Origin: DASPPM01 sp035604475
Lineage (GTDB): Bacteria > Pseudomonadota > Alphaproteobacteria > JACZXZ01
Length of the DNA stretch: 21,944 nt
Direction: 5' to 3'
NCBI GenBank assembly: GCA_035604475.1
Contig: DATNIJ010000102.1
Coordinates: 1 to 21,944 of the forward strand
Under the pieces are notes generated by a model. That model saw only the letters and a program-made list of their open reading frames with translations. It was not told the DNA's origin and searched no databases. Each line of letters begins with the position of its first letter. Positions within the stretch are counted from its first letter, which is position 1. Position numbers and translations under genes: made by a program. Shown one piece after another: positions 7,990-14,679 of this stretch.

Positions 7990-8271
7990 TCAGGCGGCGA
8001 TTGTGAGACGAAGGCCGAGGGCACGCAGGACTTTGGCAACCGTCGCGAACTCCGGATTGCCCTCCGGCGACAGCGCCTTGTAGAGATTGGCGCGGCCGAG
8101 GCCGGCGGCGTGCGCGATTTCGGTCATGCCCTTGGCGCGGGCGATATCGCCCAGCGCCGCCTTTAGCAAATCGGGGTCGCCATCCTCGAGTACGGCATCG
8201 AGATAGGCGGCAATGTCCTCTTTGGTCTCCAGAGTTTCGGCCGCATCCCAACGACGCGTTTTGCGAGCCAT
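7990..8271 (-). CDS. HigA-like addiction-module antitoxin (XRE-type DNA-binding)
   Basis: The 93-residue protein matches the 'putative addiction module antidote' family: an N-terminal ETKEDIAAYLDAVLEDGDP segment (residues 15-33) that would contact the toxin, then a helix-turn-helix KGMTEIAHAAGLGRANLYKALS (about 47-68) and the typical NPEFATVAKVLRALGL ending. It would neutralise the toxin encoded just upstream and bind the operon's own promoter. ATG at 8271-8269 is preceded by GAGAGG. It lies 29 bases after the toxin's present stop, but only 10 bases after the stop expected if the toxin frame were intact (see toxin). The gene is in a low-GC island: one 60-base line counted here (8161-8220) is 57% G+C. 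Confidence 0.88.
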   Translation of the reverse strand: MARKTRRWDAAETLETKEDIAAYLDAVLEDGDPDLLKAALGDIARAKGMTEIAHAAGLGRANLYKALSPEGNPEFATVAKVLRALGLRLTIAA

Positions 8272-8300
8272 GTCGTCCTCTCTAGATCTCCCGCGCCAGC

Positions 8301-8567
8301 TCAAGGGCGCGCGATGTCGCGATCCTGGGTCCGTTTGTCGCCGCCGCAGAGCAGTACGACAACCATTTCGCCGCGCCGGATGAAATATACCCGGTAGCCG
8401 GGACCGTAAGCGATCCGCATCTCTGACACGCCGCTGCCCACCGGCTTCACGTCGCCGGGATTGCCGAGCGAGAGGCGGCGGATGCGAACCGTAATCCGGG
8501 CGCGCGCCTCGCGGCCCCGTAAACCTGCAAACCAAGCGGCAAAAACGTCGGTTTGCCGGACCTCCAT
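8301..8567 (-). CDS. RelE/ParE-family (HigB-like) addiction-module toxin with frameshifted C-terminus
   Basis: The 88-residue protein matches the short 'addiction module killer' branch of the RelE/ParE toxins, which are usually mRNA interferases. Recognisable blocks are ARITVRIRRLSLGNPGDVKP (residues 23-42), VSEMRIAYGPGYRVYF and VVLLCGGDKRTQDRDIAR. Family members normally continue from DIAR into a short helix such as ALELAREI. Here the frame ends as ARP-stop at 8301. The bases that follow would encode ALELAREI and a TAG at 8284-8282 in another frame if two bases (one GC unit) were restored in the GCGCGC run. The start ATG is 8567-8565, with no ribosome site, close behind a good promoter. Activity of the shortened form is uncertain. 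The pair order (toxin first) is HigBA-like. Confidence 0.82.
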   Translation of the reverse strand: MEVRQTDVFAAWFAGLRGREARARITVRIRRLSLGNPGDVKPVGSGVSEMRIAYGPGYRVYFIRRGEMVVVLLCGGDKRTQDRDIARP

Positions 8568-8575
8568 CGCGATGA

Positions 8576-8604
8576 ATTGTCTCTTATAGAGGACAGTATG
8601 TCAA
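8576..8604 (-). promoter_or_regulatory. Promoter and likely autoregulatory operator of the toxin-antitoxin operon
   Basis: On the minus strand a perfect TTGACA (8604-8599) is followed after 17 bp by GACAAT (8581-8576), a 4/6 match to the -10 box. Transcription would begin only a few bases before the toxin ATG at 8567, so the mRNA would be almost leaderless, which agrees with the missing ribosome site. The spacer and -10 carry an imperfect palindrome (8578-8595, TGTCTCT and AGAG(G)ACA around TAT), well placed for repression by the antitoxin. A 9-bp direct repeat AGATTATCG (8604-8612 and 8619-8627) lies just upstream. Confidence 0.6.
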
Positions 8605-8805
8605 GATTATCGCGGACCAGATTATCGGGGTGGCCGCTACAAATTTCAGCTTAACGAAAGGAGGCCCCGCGAAGGCTAAGCTTGGGGACACCCAGAGCGG
8701 GGCAATGACGTCGCGCCAAATAAACGCAAGCACGGGGTCGTAGGGTATGATCCCGACCTTGAACTTGCGCCGCTGCGTCATGCGACGAAGCCGCAGTTCC
8801 GTCAC
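8584..8805 (-). CDS. Small unidentified open frame coupled to the methyltransferase, possibly a truncated gene
   Basis: A 73-codon frame starts with GTG at 8805-8803, overlapping the methyltransferase stop as GTGA; an internal ATG at 8781 gives MTQRRKFKVGIIPYDP. I recognise no family. The first 40 or so codons look plausible as coding sequence (basic, then FKVGIIPYDPVLAFIWRD), while the end runs into the promoter of the next toxin-antitoxin operon and looks random. It could be the 5' remnant of a gene that followed the methyltransferase, for example a restriction partner, cut off when the toxin-antitoxin cassette arrived. That is speculation. It may also not be translated at all. Confidence 0.3.
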   Translation of the reverse strand: MTELRLRRMTQRRKFKVGIIPYDPVLAFIWRDVIAPLWVSPSLAFAGPPFVKLKFVAATPIIWSAIILTYCPL

Positions 8806-9842
8806 GATGCCGGCAATCCCGCCCCGTCGTCGTCGGGATAGAGATCGCGCAGCAGCGGTATCGCGCGGCAGGCCATGGCGGCGTATTCCGGGTCGAGCTC
8901 AGTGCCGACGGCGCGGTAGCCCACGCGAGCGGCCGCCGCCAGCGTGGAACCGCCTCCCGCAAAGGGGTCGTAGACCACGCCGATGCCGAGCGGTAGTGAG
9001 GCGCGGACGAGCTGGCGCATGAAGCGCTGCGGCTTCAATGAGGGGTGCGGGGCGATCTGGCGCTCGATCGCTCGCGTCGGCGCCGAGTCGATGACGTCCC
9101 GGAACGGCTCATCGCCCGAGATGCGTCGCAGCCCGCCTGTTCCCCAGCGGCGGAGATTTGCCGCGACCGTGCGCTCGCTGATCGGCTTGCGGAAGAGCCC
9201 CCAAGGCTCCCACCCGGCGCGCGGCATGACGGAGACATCCGCGAATTCCCCTTCGGCACCCTTGGGCCGGTCGCCGCCGCGCAGCGTTTGCACGAGCCGG
9301 ATGATCTCGCCGCGCTTTTCGAAGCCTGTCTTCTCGAAGCAGGTGAAAGTCGTGGTGGAGAGAAGTGGGGTCGAAGCGATCATCAGATGACCGCCGGGAA
9401 CCAGTTTGCGCAGCGCCAAGGTTGCGAAGCGGACAAAGAAATCGTCGAGCTGCTTCCTGTCTTCCTCGCTCAGCACCGTGAATCTCGGCAACGGGGACCG
9501 CGCGACGCCGTCGAACGAAGGCGGGATGCGCCATACGCCGCCATGGCCTTCCCTCAATTTCGCATGGTTCTTCTCTTGGTACTCGATCAGCCCGTAGGGC
9601 GGGTCTGTCACGATGCCGTGCAGGCTGTCGTCGGGAAGCCGGGTCATCCAAGTGAGCGCGTCCGCGGGAACAAGAGCAATCCCGATACAGGGCTCCACAG
9701 CGGTGCTCTCGCCGATTTGCCTGACGAGGTTCCACAGCTTGGTCTCCGCCTGCCGCAAGCTGTCGGCAATGCGTCCGCGCGGCGCAACGGGAACGTGACT
9801 CCCGTCGCCCTCCCGACTGCGCGCCGGCCGGAGCCCGCTCAC
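8802..9842 (-). CDS. Site-specific DNA methyltransferase, DPPY (N6-adenine/N4-cytosine) class
   Basis: The 346-residue enzyme would transfer a methyl group from S-adenosylmethionine to DNA. The catalytic motif IV VTDPPYG (residues 78-84) comes first and the SAM-binding motif I DPFAGGGST (292-300) near the end. This is the beta-type motif order; DPPY usually goes with N6-adenine. HPSLKPQRFMRQLVR just before motif I is also typical. I chose GTG at 9842-9840, which overlaps the HigA stop as GTGA and implies translational coupling. A start slightly further in is possible, since residues 1-24 look less conserved. The sequence between motifs, including a long W-rich region, would set target specificity, which is unknown. 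No restriction endonuclease is visible. GC in one line counted (9301-9360) is 55%, below the flanks. Confidence 0.85.
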   Translation of the reverse strand: MSGLRPARSREGDGSHVPVAPRGRIADSLRQAETKLWNLVRQIGESTAVEPCIGIALVPADALTWMTRLPDDSLHGIVTDPPYGLIEYQEKNHAKLREGHGGVWRIPPSFDGVARSPLPRFTVLSEEDRKQLDDFFVRFATLALRKLVPGGHLMIASTPLLSTTTFTCFEKTGFEKRGEIIRLVQTLRGGDRPKGAEGEFADVSVMPRAGWEPWGLFRKPISERTVAANLRRWGTGGLRRISGDEPFRDVIDSAPTRAIERQIAPHPSLKPQRFMRQLVRASLPLGIGVVYDPFAGGGSTLAAAARVGYRAVGTELDPEYAAMACRAIPLLRDLYPDDDGAGLPAS

Positions 9843-10150
9843 TCCGCCGCCAGCGTCGGGATCGCGGCGATCTCGGCGCGCTTGGTTTTGCTCAGCCGTT
9901 CCAGGTCGTAGCGGGATTGAAGGTTGAGCCACAGCTCGGGGCCGTTGCCGCACAGCTTGCCGAGCCGTAGCGCCATTTCGGGCGTCACCGGCGCGCGCTC
10001 GGTCAGGATCGCGTGCAGGGTCTGCCGGGACACGCCAAGAAGGCGCGCGATCTCGACACGGGAGCGCCCCAGGGCCGGGACGACATCCTCGCGCAGCAGC
10101 TCGCCAGGATGCATGGGCGGGAGTCCCCGCTTGACCGTCCGCTTGCTCAT
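9839..10150 (-). CDS. higA: HigA family addiction-module antitoxin (orphan)
   Basis: The 103-residue protein is a textbook HigA: PPMHPGELLREDVVPALG (residues 11-28), helix-turn-helix VEIARLLGVSRQTLHAILTE (32-51), then TPEMALRLGKLCGNGPELWLNLQSRYDL (56-83). It binds DNA as a dimer and normally neutralises a HigB mRNA interferase encoded immediately upstream. Here only the end of that toxin gene survives (10150-10194), so the antitoxin has no visible partner. ATG at 10150-10148 is preceded by GGAGG, itself inside the toxin remnant. It is followed by the methyltransferase through a 4-base GTGA overlap, so it may now serve as the transcriptional regulator of that enzyme, much like a controller protein of a restriction-modification system. 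That role is inferred. Confidence 0.9.
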   Translation of the reverse strand: MSKRTVKRGLPPMHPGELLREDVVPALGRSRVEIARLLGVSRQTLHAILTERAPVTPEMALRLGKLCGNGPELWLNLQSRYDLERLSKTKRAEIAAIPTLAAE

Positions 10151-10194
10151 CAGTGGTAATCCTCCAAATCAACCTCGGTGGCGTCGGCGCCATC
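10150..10194 (-). pseudogene. higB: 3' remnant of a higB toxin gene
   Basis: Directly upstream of higA, in the frame whose TGA (10152-10150) shares its A with the higA start, lie 14 codons reading DGADATEVDLEDYH. This matches the conserved HigB C-terminus, which typically ends in VEIVDYH. A TAG (10197-10195) precedes them in frame, and the upstream sequence runs into the amidase gene's 3' end at 10221. The catalytic body of the toxin is therefore deleted, with the junction between about 10195 and 10221. The TGATG overlap is the usual higBA arrangement. Confidence 0.75.
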
Positions 10195-10220
10195 CTACAA
10201 CATGCGCTCCGCGCGCGCCT

Positions 10221-11675
10221 TCACGCATATCCCGGCGGGGCGACGAAGCCGTGGTATTCCCGCTCGAGCAGCTTGGCGAAGGTGATGCACGTGCGGTCGC
10301 CGTATTGCGGTCCCACGATCTGCACGCCGATCGGCAGCCCCTTGGGGTTGAAGCCGATGGGGGCGACGGCCGCGGGCAGATAGGCGACGCAGGAGTAGCC
10401 GGCCCAGAAGAGCTGGTCGGTCGTCGGCACCTTCTTGCCGTTGACGACCACGCTGCGCTGCCAGCGCTCGCCCTTGTGGTCGTGCGGGAAGGCGGCGGAG
10501 GCGGCCACGGGCGAGAGCAGCAGGTCGTAGTCCTGGAAGAAGGCGTGCCATTTCCAGCGCATCCGGTGGCGCTCCTCGTTGAAGGCGAGCCAATCGCGAT
10601 GCGGCATCGTGTTGGCGCGCGTCATGCGCGCGAAGTAGCTCTCGTCGGCGGGATCGAGCGTCTTCGCGGTCTCGAGCGCCTTGGCGAATTGCTCGCGCGT
10701 CTGCCGGCCCGCGGTCGCGGCGCGCAGCAGCATGATATAGACGCGGTTGGCCTGTCCCGTGTCGATCGCGGGGCGCGCCTTGTCGCTCACCTTCACCTTC
10801 CTCTTGGCGAGGAAATCCGCGAGCCTCTGCAGCTGGTCCTGCACCTCGCGGTCGACCTCGGCGTTGGCGTCGTCCAGCATGAGGGCGACCTTGAACTGGC
10901 GGAGCTCGCGTTTTTGCGGCTGCGGCAGGCGGAGTTGATAGCCGGCGCCGTCAATCTCGTCGGGTCCGGCCATTGCGGCGAGGGCGAGTGCCAAATCGTC
11001 GGCACTGCGCGCGAGCGGTCCGATGACGGAGATGTCGCTCTGCGAGACCCGGCCCGGCAGCGCTTGTCCGCGCGGCGGGCAGATGCCGTAGGTCGGCTTC
11101 AGGCCGAAGACGCCGCAATAATGCGCCGGATTTCGGATCGACGAGCCGATGTCGCTGCCGGCATCGATTCCCGTGAGGCCCGCGGCAAGCGCCGCCGCCG
11201 AGCCGCCCGACGAACCGCCGGGCACCTTGCTCCGGTCCCAGGGATTGTTCGAGGTGCCGTAGATGTCGTTGTAGCTTTGCCAGTCGGCGAGCCAAACGGG
11301 CACGTTCGTCTTGCCGAAGAGGACGACGCCCGCCTCGAGCAGGCGGTCGACCGCGAGCGCGTTTGCCTTGGGCCGGTTGTCCTTGAGCTCGGGCAGCCCC
11401 CAGGTCGTGGGCATGCCGGCGACATCGAAGGATTCCTTGATGGTCATGGGCACGCCGTGGAGCGGGCCCCATATTTGGCCCTTGGCGAGTGCGGTGTCGG
11501 CAGCACGGGCGCGCTTCCGCGCCGCCGGGAGGTCGGTCGCGATGATGGCGTTGAGCCGCGGATTATAACGCTCGACGCGGCCGAGATAATGCTCGAGCAG
11601 CTCGAGGCAGCCGAGCTTCTTGCGGCGGATGAGGGCGGCCAGGCGCTTGGCCGAGGCAAAGGCGATGTCGTCCAT
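10221..11675 (-). CDS. Amidase (amidase-signature family)
   Basis: The 484-residue enzyme hydrolyses an amide bond with a Ser-cisSer-Lys triad. Lys80 is in PMTIKESF, the Gly/Ser-rich signature PGGSSGGSAAALAAG is at residues 152-166 (Ser156), and the nucleophile Ser179 is in GSDIGSSIRNPA (173-184), followed by GVFGLKPTYG. Length is normal for the family, and there is no signal peptide, so it is probably cytosolic. ATG at 11675-11673 follows AGGGGG. Glu-tRNA amidotransferase subunit A is a relative, but the single-gene context and the AIATDLP and PELKDNRPKAN segments fit a stand-alone amidase better. It diverges from the GMC oxidoreductase gene across 143 bases, where no clear promoter was found. 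Confidence 0.9.
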   Translation of the reverse strand: MDDIAFASAKRLAALIRRKKLGCLELLEHYLGRVERYNPRLNAIIATDLPAARKRARAADTALAKGQIWGPLHGVPMTIKESFDVAGMPTTWGLPELKDNRPKANALAVDRLLEAGVVLFGKTNVPVWLADWQSYNDIYGTSNNPWDRSKVPGGSSGGSAAALAAGLTGIDAGSDIGSSIRNPAHYCGVFGLKPTYGICPPRGQALPGRVSQSDISVIGPLARSADDLALALAAMAGPDEIDGAGYQLRLPQPQKRELRQFKVALMLDDANAEVDREVQDQLQRLADFLAKRKVKVSDKARPAIDTGQANRVYIMLLRAATAGRQTREQFAKALETAKTLDPADESYFARMTRANTMPHRDWLAFNEERHRMRWKWHAFFQDYDLLLSPVAASAAFPHDHKGERWQRSVVVNGKKVPTTDQLFWAGYSCVAYLPAAVAPIGFNPKGLPIGVQIVGPQYGDRTCITFAKLLEREYHGFVAPPGYA

Positions 11676-11818
11676 GATTTCCCCCTTCGGTTGCTTCGGC
11701 CCGCGGCCGGGCGCGGCCCCGGGCCAGCTGCGGCCCGAGTCCTACAGCGTTTCCTCGAAATCGGCCAGGGCCGGCGCTATGATGAGGGAGAACGGCTAAG
11801 AGACGGAGAGGTGCCGCG

Positions 11819-13465
11819 ATGGCAGAGCCGGCGATGAACGAGGTCGGCAGCTTCGATTACGTGATCGTCGGCGCGGGCTCCGCGGGCTGCGTGCTCGCCA
11901 ACCGGCTCTCGGCGGAGCCCAACACCTCCGTGCTGCTGCTCGAGGCGGGCGGGAAGGACAACTACCTCTGGATCCACATCCCGATCGGCTACCTCTACAC
12001 CCAGAACAATCCGCGCACCGACTGGTGCTTCAAGACCGAGCCCGAGGCCGGGCTCAACGGGCGCGCGCTCAACTATCCGCGCGGGCGCGTCTTGGGCGGC
12101 TGCTCCTCGATCAACGGCATGATCTACATGCGCGGCCAGGCGCGCGACTACGACCAGTGGCGCCAAATGGGCAATCCCGGCTGGGCCTGGGACGACGTGC
12201 TGCCCTATTTCAAGCGCTCCGAGGACCAGGTGCGCGGGGCCGACGAGTTCCACGGCGCCGGCGGGGAATGGCGGGTCGAGGAGATGCGGCTCTCCTGGGA
12301 GATTCTCGACGCCTTCCGCGCGGCGGCGGCCGAGGTCGGCATCCGCAACTGCGACGACTTCAACCGCGGCGACAACGAGGGCTGCGGCTACTTCCAGGTC
12401 AACCAGCGGCGCGGCGTGCGCTGGAGCACGGCCAAGGCCTTCCTCAAGCCGGCACGCGGGCGCGCGAACCTGACCGTGCTCACGCGCGCGCAAGCGACGC
12501 GCATCCGCCTCGAGGGGCGGCGCGCGGTCGGCATCGAGTTCTCCCACGATGGTAGGCCCGCCTACGCCGCCGCCCGCGGCGAGCTCATCCTCGCAACCGG
12601 TTCCGTGGGCTCGCCGCAGCTCCTCCAGCTCTCGGGCATCGGGCCGGCGGCGCTTCTCCAGGCGCACGGCATCCCCCTCGTCCACGAGCTCGGCGGGGTC
12701 GGCGAGAACCTGCAGGACCATCTGCAGATCCGCATGGCTTACAAGGTCAAGCACACGCGCACGCTCAACGAGCAGGCCAACAGCCTGTTCGGACGGGCCT
12801 GGATGGGGATCGAGTATCTCCTCTTCCGCCGCGGCCCGCTCGCCATGGCGCCGAGCCAGCTCGGCGGCTTCGCCAAGAGCGACGCGAGCCGCGAGATGCC
12901 CAACCTCGAGTATCACATCCAGCCCTTGAGCCTCGACCGCTTCGACGAGCCGCCGCATCCCTTCCCCGCCTTCACCGCCTCGGTCTGCAATCTGCGGCCC
13001 GAGAGCCGCGGCTTCGTGCGCATCAAGTCGGCCGACGCCAGGGCCCACCCGGCGATCCAGCCCAACTATCTCGCGAGTGCCACCGACCGCCAGGTGGCCG
13101 CGACGGCGATGCGGCTCACGCGCCGCATTTGCGCAGCACCGGCACTCGCGCGCTTCGAGCCCGAGGAGTTCCGGCCGGGCAGCCAATACGAGAGCGACGA
13201 GGAGCTCGCGCGCGAGGCGGGCAACATCGGGACGACCATCTTCCACCCCGTCGGGACCTGCAAGATGGGGCGCGACCCGCTTGCCGTGGTCGACGAGCGC
13301 CTGCGCGTGCACGGGATCCTAGGCCTGCGCGTGGTCGACGCCTCGATCATGCCGACCATCACCTCGGGCAACACCAACTCGCCCACCATCATGATCGCGG
13401 AAAAGGCCGCGGACATGATCCGCGAGGAGCGCAAGGCGCCCCCTCACCCAACCCTCTCCCCCTGA
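11819..13465 (+). CDS. GMC family FAD-dependent oxidoreductase (choline dehydrogenase-like)
   Basis: The 548-residue flavoprotein oxidises an alcohol. The N-terminal FAD motif VGAGSAGCVLANRLS is at residues 17-31, LLLEAGG at 39-45, the GMC signature GRVLGGCSSINGMIYMRG at 89-106 and a second signature ATGSVGSPQLLQLSGIGP mid-protein. The active-site His476 is in FHPVGTCKMG, with the conserved Asn in SGNTNSPT (about 517-524). ATG at 11819 is preceded by GGAGAGG. The last nine residues (APPHPTLSP) are encoded by an intergenic palindromic repeat, and the stop codon lies in the loop of its hairpin, so the ancestral end was probably near IREERK. It is choline dehydrogenase-like but without the surrounding betaine genes, so the substrate is unknown. 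Confidence 0.93.
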   Translation: MAEPAMNEVGSFDYVIVGAGSAGCVLANRLSAEPNTSVLLLEAGGKDNYLWIHIPIGYLYTQNNPRTDWCFKTEPEAGLNGRALNYPRGRVLGGCSSINGMIYMRGQARDYDQWRQMGNPGWAWDDVLPYFKRSEDQVRGADEFHGAGGEWRVEEMRLSWEILDAFRAAAAEVGIRNCDDFNRGDNEGCGYFQVNQRRGVRWSTAKAFLKPARGRANLTVLTRAQATRIRLEGRRAVGIEFSHDGRPAYAAARGELILATGSVGSPQLLQLSGIGPAALLQAHGIPLVHELGGVGENLQDHLQIRMAYKVKHTRTLNEQANSLFGRAWMGIEYLLFRRGPLAMAPSQLGGFAKSDASREMPNLEYHIQPLSLDRFDEPPHPFPAFTASVCNLRPESRGFVRIKSADARAHPAIQPNYLASATDRQVAATAMRLTRRICAAPALARFEPEEFRPGSQYESDEELAREAGNIGTTIFHPVGTCKMGRDPLAVVDERLRVHGILGLRVVDASIMPTITSGNTNSPTIMIAEKAADMIREERKAPPHPTLSP

Positions 13466-13529
13466 AGGGGGAGAGGGATGCGCAGTCTTAGCGAGGCGAA
13501 GCCGAGCTTAGACGGAGCTGGGTGAGGGG
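13440..13529. repeat. Nested palindromic intergenic repeat (CCCTCACCCA type), likely bidirectional terminator
   Basis: Outer arms CCCCTCACCCA (13440-13450) and its exact complement (13519-13529) enclose a perfect 11-bp hairpin, CCCTCTCCCCC/GGGGGAGAGGG (13452-13462 with 13467-13477, loop TGAA). A second, imperfect hairpin lies around 13483-13513. The whole could fold into a Y or cloverleaf. Repeats of this kind are common in proteobacterial genomes. It sits between two convergent genes, contains the GMC stop codon and ends one base before the transporter's stop codon. Confidence 0.88.
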
Positions 13530-13530
13530 A

Positions 13531-14466
13531 TCAGGCAGGTGTTGCCGCCGCGCGCCCGCGCCGTTGCAGCTTGTGCTCGCGGTAGGTGATGTAGAGGCCG
13601 CTCGCGACGATGACGGCCGCCCCGATCCAGGTCGCGAGGTCGGGAAACTCGGCGAAGAAGAGGTAGCCCAAGAGGGTGGACCCGATGAGCTCGCCGTAGC
13701 CCATGGGCGCGCAAAGCGAGGCCGAGCCCCACTGCACCGCCTTGATGACGAAATAATGTCCGACGAGCCCGAAGATCCCTACGCCGGCGAAGACGAGCCA
13801 GTCGAAGAGCGTCGCCGGCAGGACGAGCGGCGAGAAGGGCAGGATGACGGTCGAGATGGCGAGGCCGCCCAGGCCGGCAAGCGTGATCGAGACCGCGGCG
13901 GGGTCCGTGCTGCCGACCTTGCGCGAGAGAATCTGATAGACCGCATAGCAGAGCGCGTCGAGCAGCACGAGCACGGCACCCCACTGCATCACGTCCGTGC
14001 CGGGCCGGATGATGAGGAGGGCTCCGGCAAAGCCCACGATCACCGCCGTCCAACGCCGCGGGCCGACCTTCTCGCCCAGCATGGGCACCGAGAGTGCCGT
14101 CACGATGATGGGGCCCGCGAAGGCAATCGCACTCGCGGTCGGCAGCGCCACGGTCAGGAGGCCGAGGAAGTAGAAGGCCGAGGCGCCGAAGAGGAGGACC
14201 GAGCGCATGAGCTGAGCGCCGGGATGCTTGGTCGCGAGGACCGTGAGGCCCCGGCGCGGCAAGAAGACGATCAGGCAGAAGAGGACGTGTCCGGCATAGC
14301 GCGCCCAGAAAATCTCGGGCATCGGGTAGATGCGGCCGAGGTACTTCACGGAGGCGCTGAGGAAGGGGAACGCCGTCACGGCCAGCATCATGTAGAACAC
14401 GGCGCGCAACACCGATTCGCCGCCGAGCGCGCGCGGTGGGCTCGCTGGGAGGACGGGCTCGGTCAT
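13531..14466 (-). CDS. DMT superfamily transporter, EamA family
   Basis: The 311-residue inner-membrane protein has about ten hydrophobic segments in two similar halves, as in EamA-type drug/metabolite exporters. Hallmarks are PEIFWARY in the first half, GLLTVALPTASAIAFAGPIIVTALSVPMLGEKVGPRRW (residues about 102-139), IIRPG, and in the second half YQILSRK, GHYFVIKAVQWGSASLCAPMGYGELIGSTLLGYLFFAEFPDL. This family often exports amino acids or metabolites. ATG at 14466 is used because the protein matches the family from there, but no ribosome site precedes it. It diverges from the ABC importer operon. The substrate cannot be inferred. Confidence 0.88.
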   Translation of the reverse strand: MTEPVLPASPPRALGGESVLRAVFYMMLAVTAFPFLSASVKYLGRIYPMPEIFWARYAGHVLFCLIVFLPRRGLTVLATKHPGAQLMRSVLLFGASAFYFLGLLTVALPTASAIAFAGPIIVTALSVPMLGEKVGPRRWTAVIVGFAGALLIIRPGTDVMQWGAVLVLLDALCYAVYQILSRKVGSTDPAAVSITLAGLGGLAISTVILPFSPLVLPATLFDWLVFAGVGIFGLVGHYFVIKAVQWGSASLCAPMGYGELIGSTLLGYLFFAEFPDLATWIGAAVIVASGLYITYREHKLQRRGRAAATPA

Positions 14467-14535
14467 GAGGTGCGCAACATGGGGCGGGACGCACGTTGTC
14501 GGGAGGCTCGGAGGCGGCAGACTGTCATCCGCCCC

Positions 14536-14548
14536 TTGACCGCGTCAA
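14536..14548. promoter_or_regulatory. Candidate operator palindrome in the exporter/ABC-importer divergent gap
   Basis: TTGAC CGC GTCAA is a 13-bp inverted repeat with perfect 5-bp arms. It lies in the 213-base gap 14467-14679 between the divergent EamA gene and the ABC operon, a typical place for a shared regulator site. No convincing promoter boxes accompany it, and a site this short can arise by chance. Nothing else is evident in the gap. Confidence 0.25.
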
Positions 14549-14679
14549 TGGCGAAAAGCTCGCGCCGATTCCGGCCTTGCTGAGGGCGGTTTCCTTGGGC
14601 GGCTTCCCTGTTGCCTTGCGGGCACGCCAGCTTGATAGTAGGGGCAAGCGGCAGAGGAGAGGCCGCGTCGGGAGGAGAG

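Noticed and set aside
5583..8006. An 807-codon open frame on the plus strand
   Set aside because: It is antisense to the DUF993 and Gfo/Idh genes, has no family motifs, and follows from the codon bias of those genes.
8664..8703. Inverted repeat GCCCCGC/GCGGGGC as a terminator
   Set aside because: The 7-bp arms are separated by 26 bases and no T tract follows on either strand.
9843..10193. N-terminal extension of the methyltransferase up to 10193
   Set aside because: The frame is open, but the region is occupied by higA in another frame with a perfect family match. The extension has no methyltransferase features.
9924..11837. A 637-codon open frame on the plus strand
   Set aside because: It is antisense to HigA and the amidase, both of which have complete signature motifs.
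11777..13312. A 511-codon open frame on the minus strand
   Set aside because: It is antisense to the GMC oxidoreductase, which has all of its family motifs on the plus strand.
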